DNA from: an aff. Roholtiella sp. LEGE 12411
GTDB taxonomy: Bacteria; Cyanobacteriota; Cyanobacteriia; Cyanobacteriales; Nostocaceae
Reading direction: 5' to 3'
Assembly (NCBI RefSeq): GCF_015206995.1
Contig: NZ_JADEXR010000009.1
Coordinates: forward strand, 3 to 64,002
Length of the DNA: 64,000 bases
Each line of letters opens with the position of its first letter. Position 1 is the stretch's first letter. Both the position numbers and the translations under genes were made by a program. The notes below the pieces were generated by a model that searched no databases, was not told where the DNA came from, and worked only from the letters and a program-made list of their open reading frames with translations. Positions 1-8,739 of this stretch are shown here, piece by piece.

Positions 1-14
1 TGTATAAGAGACAG
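1..14. other. Tn5/Nextera mosaic-end adapter remnant
   Basis: The first 14 bases, TGTATAAGAGACAG, equal the 3' part of the 19-bp Tn5 mosaic end used in tagmentation libraries. They end exactly where the mosaic end ends, and cyanobacterial heptamer repeats follow at once. This is most likely an untrimmed library adapter at a contig end, not genomic sequence. Confidence 0.85.
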
Positions 15-56
15 CCCCATGCCCCATGCCCAATGCCCCATGCCCAATGCCCATTG
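15..56. repeat. Heptamer tandem repeat (CCCCATG/CCCAATG)
   Basis: Six consecutive heptamers of the form CCC(C/A)ATG or CCCATTG. This is the reverse complement of the GGGCATT/GGGGATT heptamers at 42424-42521 and 46626-46660, so it belongs to the same short tandemly repeated repetitive (STRR) class known from heterocystous cyanobacteria. The contig may have broken here because the repeat is hard to assemble. Confidence 0.8.
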
Positions 57-213
57 ATTCATAAATAATACTGCCGCGATCGCTCATTTTATTTGGCGCG
101 TTAACAACAGGTAACGCACCAAATCACACCAGAATTAAGCTGTAGCGCACCTAAATTGAACATCTTTTAGTTTAAATAGTCACGCATTCCAGAGTCCAGA
201 GTCCAGATTAGCC

Positions 214-241
214 TTGACACTTGACACTTGACACTTGACAC
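214..241. repeat. TTGACAC heptamer x4
   Basis: Four perfect tandem copies of TTGACAC lie just downstream of the minus-strand aminotransferase gene. They are preceded by a short direct repeat of AGAGTCC. This is a second STRR-type heptamer family in the window; related GTCAAAA/AGTCCAT motifs occur near 30955, 33030 and 43555. Confidence 0.75.
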
Positions 242-280
242 TCTTCATGAGTGACTATGCAAATTTATTTGCGTAACAGC

Positions 281-1429
281 TTAATTAGGTAAAACCTGCC
301 GCAATGCAGCTAAAAGTTGGTCAACACTTTCTTTGCGACTGTTAAAACCCATCAGTCCAACCCGCCAGACTTTACCAGCTAACTCACCAAGACCACCACC
401 GATTTCAATACCATATTCATTCAGTAATTGCCGTGCAATTGCTTTACCATCTACTCCGGGTGGAATGCACACAGTAGTAAGCGTTGGTAGCCGGAACTCT
501 TGCTCGACGTGCAAACTTAGTCCTAAATCTTCCAAACCTTCCCAAAGATAGTCTACATTCTTTTGATGACGCTGCCAGCAGTTTGCCAGCCCCTCCTCTG
601 CAACCAAACGCAGTGCTTCCCGTAATGCATAATAAAGGTTAATAGGTGCTGTATGGTGATAGGTGCGTTCAGTACCCCAATATTTGCCCAGCAACGACAT
701 ATCTAAATACCAATTCGCAACCTTTGTGCGGCGCTGCTGCAATTTCTCAACTGCACGCTGACTCATAGTAAAAGGCGAAGCACCGGGTGGACAACCCAAA
801 CCTTTTTGGCTACAGCTATAGGCCAAGTCAACTCCCCAAGCATCTAAAAACAAGGGGACACCACCCAAACTCGTCACCGTATCCACCAGTAGCAGAGTGC
901 CAAATTCAGCACACACCTCAGCTACTCCTTCCAAGGGTTGACGTGCGCCAGTAGAGGTTTCAGCATGAACTAGAGCCAGAATAACCGGACGATGAGTTTC
1001 TACAGCAGTTCGGAGTTCTTCCAAGGTGAAGACTTGTCCCCAAGCTTTTGTAATAGTTCGTACATCGGCACCATATCGCCCAGCCATATCAACCAGGCGA
1101 TTTCCAAAGTAACCAGCTACACCAATTAAAACCACATCACCAGGTTCTGTGACATTAGCAATTGTCGCCTCCATAGCAGCCGTTCCCGTCCCGCTGACTG
1201 CAATAGTCAATGGGTTTTCTGTCTGCCATACATAGCGTAGCAAGGATTGAATCTCATCCATCAGTGCCAGAAAAGCTGGATCAAGATGCCCAACAGGGGA
1301 AGTATTCATCGCCTGGAGAACTGTGGGATGGGCATTTGAGGGCCCTGGCCCCAGTAGCAGGCGGGATGGTATTTCTAAAGGCGCAAGTTGCAAGCGCTGA
1401 CTGTCGTTAATTGCAATTGTTTGCGTCAT
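281..1429 (-). CDS. Class V aminotransferase (alanine-glyoxylate/serine-pyruvate type)
   Basis: This 382-residue protein is a fold-type I PLP aminotransferase of the alanine-glyoxylate / serine-glyoxylate family. Visible marks are the N-terminal LLLGPGPSNAHP segment, the glycine-rich SGTGTAAMEA cofactor loop, the LLVDTVTSLGG aspartate motif that contacts the pyridine nitrogen, and SCSQKGLGCPPG with the Schiff-base lysine. Length is normal for the family. In cyanobacteria such enzymes turn photorespiratory glyoxylate into glycine with alanine or serine as amino donor; the exact donor cannot be read from sequence. The gene stands alone, with 150 bp to the next gene on the same strand. Confidence 0.88.
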   Translation of the reverse strand: MTQTIAINDSQRLQLAPLEIPSRLLLGPGPSNAHPTVLQAMNTSPVGHLDPAFLALMDEIQSLLRYVWQTENPLTIAVSGTGTAAMEATIANVTEPGDVVLIGVAGYFGNRLVDMAGRYGADVRTITKAWGQVFTLEELRTAVETHRPVILALVHAETSTGARQPLEGVAEVCAEFGTLLLVDTVTSLGGVPLFLDAWGVDLAYSCSQKGLGCPPGASPFTMSQRAVEKLQQRRTKVANWYLDMSLLGKYWGTERTYHHTAPINLYYALREALRLVAEEGLANCWQRHQKNVDYLWEGLEDLGLSLHVEQEFRLPTLTTVCIPPGVDGKAIARQLLNEYGIEIGGGLGELAGKVWRVGLMGFNSRKESVDQLLAALRQVLPN

Positions 1430-1502
1430 AATTTATCCTTGTTAGATCATACTTACCGGATCATAGAGCGATCGCAGACTTGGTTGTGAAACTAACAGTC
1501 AA

Positions 1503-1583
1503 TTGATTTGGTGTTAGTCCACCTCTGTGGACTTTGGTTGTGTAGTAGCAAATTATATTCGCTGAGGACTTTTCAAACAACCT
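1503..1583. repeat. Dispersed repeat segments shared with 40.7-40.9 kb
   Basis: TTGATTTGGTGTTAGTCCAC at 1503-1522 is found inverted at 40673-40692. GGACTTTTCAAACAACCT at 1566-1583 is found in the same orientation at 40891-40908. The shared part ends inside the stop codon (1582-1584) of the FHA gene. It looks like a non-coding interspersed element, partly rearranged between the two copies. Confidence 0.55.
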
Positions 1584-3108
1584 ATAAACCTATAATATGA
1601 TGTACGATCGCTTCTGCTGTTGGAACATTAGTTGCAAGTAGAACTTGATTAATGTTACATATTCTCAGCAGCGCTTCTTCACTTTCTTGATTAGGCTGAG
1701 GTTGCAGAAAATCTCTCAAGAAAATAACTGCTAAAACATCTCCTGAGCTAACTAATGAAGCAATTGTTAGATATCCTCCAGATGTTGCTGCTGAAATTTC
1801 TTGACTGATAGTTATACCTGTCTGTTGATGTAAAACTTCACTAACAGATGGCCAAGTGATTGTGAAGCTCTGCGAGAAAAATTCTTGATACTGAGCAACA
1901 AATTCGGCAAGTTGTGATTTTTTACTTTCGTGAGCTATGAGCACTATATTTCTGTGAGTGACCATTTGAGGATAGTCACCAACATTTGCTGCTTCTGCAA
2001 TCTCATCAGACAAAGCTTCCTCTGTTGTCTCTAAATGCAAATCAGTATATTCAAAGACTTTGCTTCCCTTTGCAGGAACAAAATTGACAGCTACCTCACC
2101 AAAGCCTACACTAACTTCTTCTCTGGGTGTAGTACTAAAATCAATATATTGATTGCTGAATACTTCCAAAACTTCTGGCTGAGCTTTAATTGTGTCATTG
2201 TGTGCAGTAAATACCTCAAAAACTTCGCTCACTTTCTTAGATATATCTAAATCTGTAGCTTCAGAGCTAATAACTTCTAGGACTGTACTTTCCTCTTCAG
2301 ATGCTCGGCTCATCTCACGTGGTTGCACAAAGTCAGCTTCTGCTGCAAGTGCTGTCTCAAAAACCATAAGTTCATTGTTGATAGCTTCCAGAACTTCTAA
2401 CTCGTCAACATCTATGGTGATTTCTTCTGCAACAGATGTACCTAAATCCCCAACTTCATCACCAACAGCTTCTGGAACTTTGCTTACCATCTCTGGTGGT
2501 TGAATTAGATCTTCAGGGGTAGTTATTGTCTCAGAAACTGGAATGACATCATCAGGCTGAGTAAAAGTAACTTTTGAGCTTTCGCTAATTTCTGAGGAAG
2601 CAGTATTGACTATTTCCGAAGTTTCTAATTCACCTATAGTTTGATTAAATACTTCAGCAGAATCATCATTAACTCCTGCTGTTGCTGGATTGGCAATATT
2701 GGAACTTTTGAAATTTTCAGTCGTTCCTGATGTAGAAAATAGAGAAGTATCTATAATTTCAGATACTGTTTCTGGCAATTGCTCAGACAAGGGATTGAGT
2801 GCTTCCACTACCAGAACATAATCTCCGATCTCGATAATATCCCCATTTTTCAAAATGTATGATTGATCTTCTTCTGCCTGTTTTCCGTTAACTATTGAGC
2901 CATTTCTACTGCCAAGATCACAAAAGTAGTAATTTCCACCTTCAATTAAGAATTTTCCATGTAACCGACTGACATCAGGGCTGTCTAGCACTACATCAGA
3001 ATCAGGAGCGCGACCTATCACCCATTCTCCCTTTATTGTAGTTTCTAAAACCAGGTCAACTTCATTTACTTCATTTACAGTTGGTGAATAGCTAACTTTT
3101 ATTTTCAT
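1582..3108 (-). CDS. FHA-domain protein with degenerate methylglyoxal-synthase-like C-terminus
   Basis: This 508-residue protein has a forkhead-associated domain at about residues 20-105, with the GRAPDSDVVL, SRLHGKF and GSRNGSIVNG signatures of phosphothreonine readers. An acidic Glu/Val/Ser/Thr-rich linker fills about 110-380. The last 124 residues (385-508) resemble methylglyoxal synthase: an IVLIAHE start, a GGYLTIASLVSSG segment, VIFLRD, and ALLRIC followed by LLATNVPTAEAIV. By eye against E. coli MgsA, the GGDQQ catalytic aspartate is tyrosine here, the PHDPD histidine is gone and the TGTTG phosphate loop is absent, so this domain is probably not an active synthase. No membrane segment or signal peptide is seen. 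Function is unknown; phosphoprotein signalling is inferred from the FHA domain. Confidence 0.8.
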   Translation of the reverse strand: MKIKVSYSPTVNEVNEVDLVLETTIKGEWVIGRAPDSDVVLDSPDVSRLHGKFLIEGGNYYFCDLGSRNGSIVNGKQAEEDQSYILKNGDIIEIGDYVLVVEALNPLSEQLPETVSEIIDTSLFSTSGTTENFKSSNIANPATAGVNDDSAEVFNQTIGELETSEIVNTASSEISESSKVTFTQPDDVIPVSETITTPEDLIQPPEMVSKVPEAVGDEVGDLGTSVAEEITIDVDELEVLEAINNELMVFETALAAEADFVQPREMSRASEEESTVLEVISSEATDLDISKKVSEVFEVFTAHNDTIKAQPEVLEVFSNQYIDFSTTPREEVSVGFGEVAVNFVPAKGSKVFEYTDLHLETTEEALSDEIAEAANVGDYPQMVTHRNIVLIAHESKKSQLAEFVAQYQEFFSQSFTITWPSVSEVLHQQTGITISQEISAATSGGYLTIASLVSSGDVLAVIFLRDFLQPQPNQESEEALLRICNINQVLLATNVPTAEAIVHHIIGL

Positions 3109-3419
3109 ATTAATTTGTGGTTAATTTTACTGATTTTATTCACCCAACACTGACGGTTACTGTATTCTAAATTCAAAATATCGTCTTGCGACCAGTAGAA
3201 ATAATTAGCAATCAAGACTTGCACCACTCTCAGCCAATGCAGTCCGCAGATTTGTAAATACTTACTTAAACTGAGCTATAAAATCATCAATAGCGAGTTT
3301 ACCACAACCCTGTTATATTGATAAATTTAATTCCTGCATTCATAAGCAAAATTCATCTGTTTAATCACTTACAACTGTCAGCACAATCTTATGCTGCATC
3401 TTACCAAAAATGTGACAGG
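3109..3419. other. Intergenic region, no gene seen
   Basis: About 310 bp of AT-rich sequence between the FHA gene and the methyltransferase, both on the minus strand. No RNA gene, hairpin or repeat was recognised. It should hold the FHA gene promoter, but no convincing promoter boxes could be assigned. Confidence 0.5.
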
Positions 3420-4241
3420 CTATTTCTTTGCAATGTGAAAAGCAGAGATATATGAGAGATGAAGACTACCTTCAAAGTCATCTTCGATTCGATTCTTCAA
3501 TTCCGAGAACAGGACTTCTTTACTATGTGGTTCTAACTTTATGTACGGCGAATAAGTGTTTAAAAGCATTAAATATTCATCGACAGTGTAGCTAACTTCT
3601 GACGTAACTTGACCGGATATTAAGTCTTTAAATTGCCCTGAATCGATGACCATTTTTCCTAAACCTCTCAAGATATTTTCTTGAGTTTTTTGGTCTTCAT
3701 ATCTGTTGAGAGTTGGAGCATATACTTGATATACTTCAGATAAGGATTGATACACTTCGTAGCAAGGTTGTAGTTCCTTGTTCCACAATAAAATCAAGTA
3801 ACCATTCTCTTTTAGGGCATTTGCCGCTTTTGGATATCCAACTTCTGGTGATATCCAATGAAAAGAAGTTGCTGCTAAGACAATATCAAATTTTTCAACC
3901 TCTAGTGTCCACTCTTCAAAAGATGTGTTCTGAATTTCTACATTCGGATACAATTGACAATTTTGTTGAGCTAACTGAAAAAAATTTGGGTTGGGTTCTA
4001 AGCAGACCATTGAGCAACCCAATTGAGCAAAGGCTACCGTTGCAGTTGCAGGGCCACATCCAACTTCCAGAATTTTTGAGTCAGTGGAGAGTTGAGCAAT
4101 CTCTACAACTTGGTGAATCAAATCTTCAGGATAGCGTGGTCTTGCTTTGTTGTAAGCTTCCGCAGCTGGAGAATACCAATTTTTGCGTTGTTCGAGGTCT
4201 CTGCTAGAGTAGCTGATTATTGTTTGTTTTAGATCTTCCAT
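3420..4241 (-). CDS. Class I SAM-dependent methyltransferase
   Basis: This 273-residue protein has the Rossmann methyltransferase core: motif I ILEVGCGPATATVA at about residues 58-71, an acidic residue ending beta-2 (VCLEPNP), and motif IV FDIVLAATSFHWI. The FHWI motif followed by a region starting ALKENGYLILLWN is typical of the YafE/Coq5-like methyltransferase_11 and _25 families. The substrate cannot be deduced. The start ATG lies 95 bp beyond the ftsW stop on the same strand, so co-transcription is possible but not shown. Confidence 0.82.
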   Translation of the reverse strand: MEDLKQTIISYSSRDLEQRKNWYSPAAEAYNKARPRYPEDLIHQVVEIAQLSTDSKILEVGCGPATATVAFAQLGCSMVCLEPNPNFFQLAQQNCQLYPNVEIQNTSFEEWTLEVEKFDIVLAATSFHWISPEVGYPKAANALKENGYLILLWNKELQPCYEVYQSLSEVYQVYAPTLNRYEDQKTQENILRGLGKMVIDSGQFKDLISGQVTSEVSYTVDEYLMLLNTYSPYIKLEPHSKEVLFSELKNRIEDDFEGSLHLSYISAFHIAKK

Positions 4242-4336
4242 AATCTACTTACGAGTAGTGCATCATCAAGCAAGCATAAAACGCCTTTTTGAAGATTGGC
4301 AAATTAGAGAAAGATTTTTATTGGTGAACAACTAGC

Positions 4337-5539
4337 TTAATTCTTGGTTTTCTGAAATATCCGCCGCCTGCGCCCATTTTCAAACGAGGGTTTTCGTAAC
4401 GGTACTACATCAGCTTCACTACTCTCGCGTGCAACCCTAATCAGTAATCCAGTAGCCACCAAGCTAGCAATCATAGAATTACCACCGTAACTAAACATAG
4501 GCAAAGGTAAGCCGGTGGTTGGTAGAGAACCTGTGGCAACACCAATATGCAGCAACGATTGCCCAACCATCAAAATTGTTACACCGATCGCCACTAGTTG
4601 ATGCACTGGATTTTTAGCCTTCAGTGCCACAATTAATCCGAGTGTGGCGAATAAAGCTAAGAGTGTTAACAACACCATACTGCCAACAAAGCCAAACTCT
4701 TCGGCAAACACAGCAAAAATAAAATCAGTATCCTGAATTGGTAGATAAAACAGCTTTTGTTGAGAAAGACCATATCCAGCACCCCATGTTCTCCCAGAAC
4801 CTACCGCTAGCAGACTTTGCACTAACTGGTAGCCATCCCCTGTAGCATCCGCCCAAGGATCGAGGAATGACATTACCCGCTTACGCTGATATTCTTTAAC
4901 ACTAATACTAAGTATTGCCAACATCACTCCACCGATTGCTGTTCCTCCTAAGTACTTGTAAGGCAATCCAGCTGCTAAGGCAATTAACCAAATAGTCATG
5001 CCGCAAAGTGCTGTTGTACTCAAGTTAGGCTGGGCAATAATTCCTAAAAGTACAAAACCAAAAATACCCAGCCAGGTAAAGCGAACCCGCCAACTTATTC
5101 GTTCCCATTGGCCAAAAAGCCGTGCGCTTTGCAGCACCAAAAAGGGTTTAATTAATTCCGAGGGTTGAATGGGAACTGGCCCGATGGCTATCCACCGGGC
5201 TGCATCAAAAGCTTTCTTTCCTAATCCTGGTATCAATGTGACGAAAATTAATGCCAAAAATAGCATCAAAAACCAATGGGATGACCCCAAAATTTTCTGC
5301 AAGGGGAGATTAACAATAATGTTGAATCCAACTAAGGACACTAAGACCCAAATGACTTGACGCTTGAAATAATACAATCCATCATCATGACGGGCGTCAG
5401 CGACAGGATAGGATGCTGAGAATAGCATGATTAAGCCGACAAACAGCCAAATCAATGTTAGCCAGCGCAACAACCGTGCTTCTAATGCCCAGGCGGAGAC
5501 GGAATTACCAAAAATTGGAATTAGGCTACGTAGATTCAC
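4337..5539 (-). CDS. ftsW: Septal peptidoglycan polymerase FtsW (SEDS family)
   Basis: This 400-residue polytopic membrane protein of the SEDS family polymerises lipid II at the division septum, together with a class B PBP (FtsI). About ten hydrophobic segments are visible. The signature near the C-terminus, TTGLPLPMFSYGGNSM, and the FAVFAEEFGFVGS segment are classic for FtsW/RodA/SpoVE. PIQPSELIKP carries the conserved Pro-Ser-Glu of the catalytic loop region. FtsW is preferred over RodA because of overall similarity to cyanobacterial FtsW, but the two are hard to separate by eye. The basic tail ENGRRRRIFQKTKN is cytoplasmic. Confidence 0.88.
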   Translation of the reverse strand: MNLRSLIPIFGNSVSAWALEARLLRWLTLIWLFVGLIMLFSASYPVADARHDDGLYYFKRQVIWVLVSLVGFNIIVNLPLQKILGSSHWFLMLFLALIFVTLIPGLGKKAFDAARWIAIGPVPIQPSELIKPFLVLQSARLFGQWERISWRVRFTWLGIFGFVLLGIIAQPNLSTTALCGMTIWLIALAAGLPYKYLGGTAIGGVMLAILSISVKEYQRKRVMSFLDPWADATGDGYQLVQSLLAVGSGRTWGAGYGLSQQKLFYLPIQDTDFIFAVFAEEFGFVGSMVLLTLLALFATLGLIVALKAKNPVHQLVAIGVTILMVGQSLLHIGVATGSLPTTGLPLPMFSYGGNSMIASLVATGLLIRVARESSEADVVPLRKPSFENGRRRRIFQKTKN

Positions 5540-5646
5540 GAACAGTACAGGTAAAAAGTTAGGAATTATGAGTTAAGAGTTAGAAATAAAACTGATAAGT
5601 CATAACTTATAATACGATGCACCGCTGACATTGAAAAAGGATGCTA

Positions 5647-5670
5647 TGGAGTTTGCTCGCGCGAACTCCG
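5647..5670. terminator. Hairpin between the H-NOX kinase and ftsW
   Basis: GGAGTT and AACTCC flank a GC-rich loop of about ten bases in the spacer between two minus-strand genes. It could end or attenuate the kinase transcript before ftsW. There is no clear U-run, so terminator function is only a possibility. Confidence 0.35.
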
Positions 5671-5791
5671 TTTGTGTAATCACGACGTACTGCTTTTTCT
5701 ACCAGAGCTTTGGCTACTATCGTCTAGGGCTTCAGTTAGAAGGTATCCTGTAGATGTTATATTCTGGTGACTAAACTTGATCTCAAGATAT

Positions 5792-7243
5792 TTATTTAAC
5801 AAAACTCAATGATGTAACGCGATTCACTGCTTGGCCATCTATAGGTGAGGGAATTTCAACCCAGAACTCAGTTCCCTGTCCAGGTTTTGATACACATCTC
5901 AGTGTTCCCCCGTGTTTTTCAACTACAATTTGATAGCTAATTGATAAACCCAATCCTGTACCCTTACCTACAGGCTTAGTTGTGAAAAATGGATCAAACA
6001 GTCGTTCCTTAACGGCTTCTGTCATTCCTGAACCGTTATCAGCAATTCGGATAACAACACACTTTTTTTCTATGACTTCTGTAGTAATTGTAATTGTATT
6101 AGGATTAGCATGAATTTCTGCGATCGCGCGTTGAGTGTTATAGTTTTCGAGCGCATCAATAGCATTACTAATAATATTCATAAATACTTGATTTAATTGA
6201 CCAGCATAGCAATCTACTAAAGGCAAATTTCCATAATTTTTAACTATTTTGATGCCTGGATGATCAACGCTATTCTTGAACCTATTTTGTAGAATCAGCA
6301 AAGTACTATCGAGTCCTTGGTGGATATCAACCTTTTTCATTTCCGCTTCATCAAGACGAGAGAAGTTCCGAAGGGATAACACAATTTCCGCGATACGTTC
6401 GGCTCCTACTTGCATTGAATGTAGGATTTTTGGTAAATCTTCTAGTAAAAAACCTAAATCAATCGCCTCGATGTAATCTTGAATTTCTGACACAGGATTG
6501 ACATAAAACTGTTGGTAAAGATGCATAAGCTTCAACAGACATTGCGTATAATCTTTTGCATATTTTAAATTCCCGTAAATAAAGTTAACAGGGTTGTTAA
6601 TTTCGTGAGCTACTCCCGCAACTAATTGCCCCAGACTGGACATTTTCTCGGCTTGAACTAATTGGGCTTGAGTTTGCTGTAGCTCCCTGAGGGATTTTTC
6701 CAATTTTTTAGCCTGTGCCTCAGCAATTTCTGCTAAATTCTCCTTGATTTGCAGAGCACTTTGTAATTGTGACCTTTGCTGTTTCAGTTCTTTCGTTAAC
6801 TTTTTGGCATCAGTCAAAGCAGTATTCTGAGCTTGCAGTAGAAAAAGGAAATCAACAATTGGGTCGTGAATCGCAAAGTCCTTGAGTTTGATACCTAAGG
6901 GAGCGAGGCTATTCGTATCTGTAATCCAGGGAGAACCTAAAAAAAATGTTACGTCCTGCTCTGGTACATACATCATCTGACCCTTTAACTGCATTCCATT
7001 GTTTAGAAACTCCAATATAAACAGAGCACGGGACTGTTTATTAATTACATCAAAATCGATCGGAATTTTTGGACGATTTATTTGAAAATGCTGCTCAATC
7101 AGTCTACCAACTAATGGTTCAGGACTAATGCGTCCTAAAACATCACCAGCTTGTAAAATTTCCCGATTACGGCTAAATGCAAAGTGGAACGGAAAAGCTT
7201 TCGCCAGCAACTCTGGCGAAAGAGTAAGGTGAGGAAGAGCCAT
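5792..7243 (-). CDS. H-NOX-associated (HNOBA) sensor histidine kinase
   Basis: This 483-residue soluble histidine kinase has a first ~140 residues that match the heme-NO-binding-associated (HNOBA) domain of soluble guanylate cyclases (for example [16 protein letters not shown] and [19 protein letters not shown]). A coiled coil spans about 140-200. The HisKA box [19 protein letters not shown] carries the phospho-acceptor His213, and the ATPase has N, G1 (DNGSGM), F and G2 (GKGTGLGLS) boxes. It starts 10 bp after the H-NOX stop, so the two are surely co-transcribed. In Nostoc sp. PCC 7120 an H-NOX gene is likewise followed by such a kinase. H-NOX binding NO or O2 presumably controls autophosphorylation; no response regulator is encoded nearby. 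Confidence 0.9.
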   Translation of the reverse strand: [483 protein letters not shown]

Positions 7244-7253
7244 GCTACTGCGC

Positions 7254-7805
7254 TCAATTTGATTTATAAAGCACTAAAAATTCATCATGTTCAGCACCCT
7301 CATCCCGACTCTGGATTTGGGTAACATGGACTTCAGTATTAAACCTTGTTCCCAATCCCTTAACTAACCCAAGAATCATTGGTGTCAGTCCTTCTCTACT
7401 AGAGCGATAGTGTAAATTCAGAGAATCTTCCTCCATCTCAGTACACTCAAATGATGGAGGTTCGAGTTTAGGAAAGCTAACTCCCACACGAGCATGAAGA
7501 TTGTCAAGATTTTCTAAAAACTCAGGTAGTGTATCCCCACTCATATCCATCATTTCGCCATAGCCTTCTTGGGCTGTGTATTGAACCCAAAATTCTCCAA
7601 AGGCTTGCATAATTTCTGAAGGAGATAAACTCAGCACCACACTAGCAGCTTTTACCAGCCTGTGGGTGATGTTATCAGGATAGCCTTCCATACTCAGGAA
7701 GACATCTACGTTTACTTCTGCTTTGTGCTTAATTTCTTTCCAAATCTCTTCGCCAAAGTGACTGCACACCATGTCTTGAATCGCCTTGTTCACTAGTCCG
7801 TACAT
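7254..7805 (-). CDS. H-NOX heme gas sensor (heme-NO/O2 binding)
   Basis: This 183-residue protein is a stand-alone H-NOX domain of standard length. It carries the proximal heme histidine in DNLHARVGVSFP (His104), the heme-propionate motif Y-x-S-x-R (Tyr133, Ser135, Arg137 in LHYRSSREG), and a distal-pocket tryptophan (Trp73 in EFWVQYT), as in the structurally studied Nostoc H-NOX. A strong ribosome site (AAAAGGAGG, six bases before the ATG) fixes the start. No distal-pocket tyrosine of the O2-binding type was identified by eye, so NO is the more likely ligand. It is the first gene of a two-gene operon with the HNOBA kinase. Confidence 0.93.
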   Translation of the reverse strand: MYGLVNKAIQDMVCSHFGEEIWKEIKHKAEVNVDVFLSMEGYPDNITHRLVKAASVVLSLSPSEIMQAFGEFWVQYTAQEGYGEMMDMSGDTLPEFLENLDNLHARVGVSFPKLEPPSFECTEMEEDSLNLHYRSSREGLTPMILGLVKGLGTRFNTEVHVTQIQSRDEGAEHDEFLVLYKSN

Positions 7806-8010
7806 GGAAACCTCCTTTTATTGCACCTAACTTTTTTGTCCAAAGAATTTGAATTTAATAACCAATATCCTAAAAAGGTTATTTAAATTACAAGTGTTTC
7901 TGTAATCGAGCCTTAATACGTCTTATTTAGAGCTTTAAAAACTGGAAAAAATAGAGTAACATCCCTGGATTCTAGTGCTACAAGCTAGCCTAAATGCATC
8001 CGTATTTATA

Positions 8011-8739
8011 CTAAGTATGAACAAGAAGCGATGAATTAGGAGACAAGCTAGATTTAGAGATTTGACGCTGAATTCCATTAAAGAATTGGACACGAGCATC
8101 CATTGCTTCAACAATGGCCAACTTCACCTTGATATCCTCCTCGCTCATGCTGATACGAGGTTCAATTACGGCTGCTAGCTTTGCTGCATGACTATCATCC
8201 ACATTAATATGGACTTCAAAAAAGATTAAGGATTCTTTGGGCAAGGGAGTAGCACCTACAATTCCTTTGTATAGTTGCGTATACAAGGAGCTAACAATTC
8301 CTTCGGAAGCATAACAGACAGCACCCAGTGCAGCTAAATACCCGTACTGATGTGGAATCCTTAAGTAAGTCTCAATTAGAGCAAGAGTTTCAGGTGCAGT
8401 GGACAGTGCTGTTAAAGTTTTATCGTCAATACCAAGTGCGCGGGTAAACCGACGAAATAACTCTGGATGGGACTGATTTACATCTCCCTGTCCCATTTCG
8501 TCAAATAGGTTCTCCAAAATGACTAATTGAGTAGTTTCATCTTGGCAGCACGACAAGATACTAGCTAGGATACGATTAAATTCTTTGGAGAATTTATACA
8601 TCTGAACAGCTAATAGTTGTACGTCTGGTAGAAATAAATTTCCAGTACGACAGCGGGTTAGGAACTCATGATTCCATAGAGGATGATTATCTGTTATTTC
8701 ACGGAAAGAATTTTTAACAAGAGAAGATATCTGTGTCAT
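8011..8739 (-). CDS. Heme-oxygenase-like diiron oxidase (HDO superfamily)
   Basis: This 242-residue all-helical protein matches the heme-oxygenase-like diiron oxidase/oxygenase family (iron-containing redox enzymes; relatives include UndA, BesC and the central domain of SznF). Likely iron ligands are Glu81 and His91 (FDEMGQGDVNQSHPE), Glu146 (YASEGIVSS), and the H-x3-D-x2-H set His177, Asp181, His184 in FFEVHINVDDSHA, with a further Glu near residue 53. Such enzymes use O2 on amino acids, amines or fatty acids. Its ATG overlaps the stop of the upstream methyltransferase (ATGA), so translation is coupled. The substrate is unknown. A TenA/PqqC-like fold is an alternative label, but the ligand spacing favours HDO. 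Confidence 0.8.
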   Translation of the reverse strand: MTQISSLVKNSFREITDNHPLWNHEFLTRCRTGNLFLPDVQLLAVQMYKFSKEFNRILASILSCCQDETTQLVILENLFDEMGQGDVNQSHPELFRRFTRALGIDDKTLTALSTAPETLALIETYLRIPHQYGYLAALGAVCYASEGIVSSLYTQLYKGIVGATPLPKESLIFFEVHINVDDSHAAKLAAVIEPRISMSEEDIKVKLAIVEAMDARVQFFNGIQRQISKSSLSPNSSLLVHT

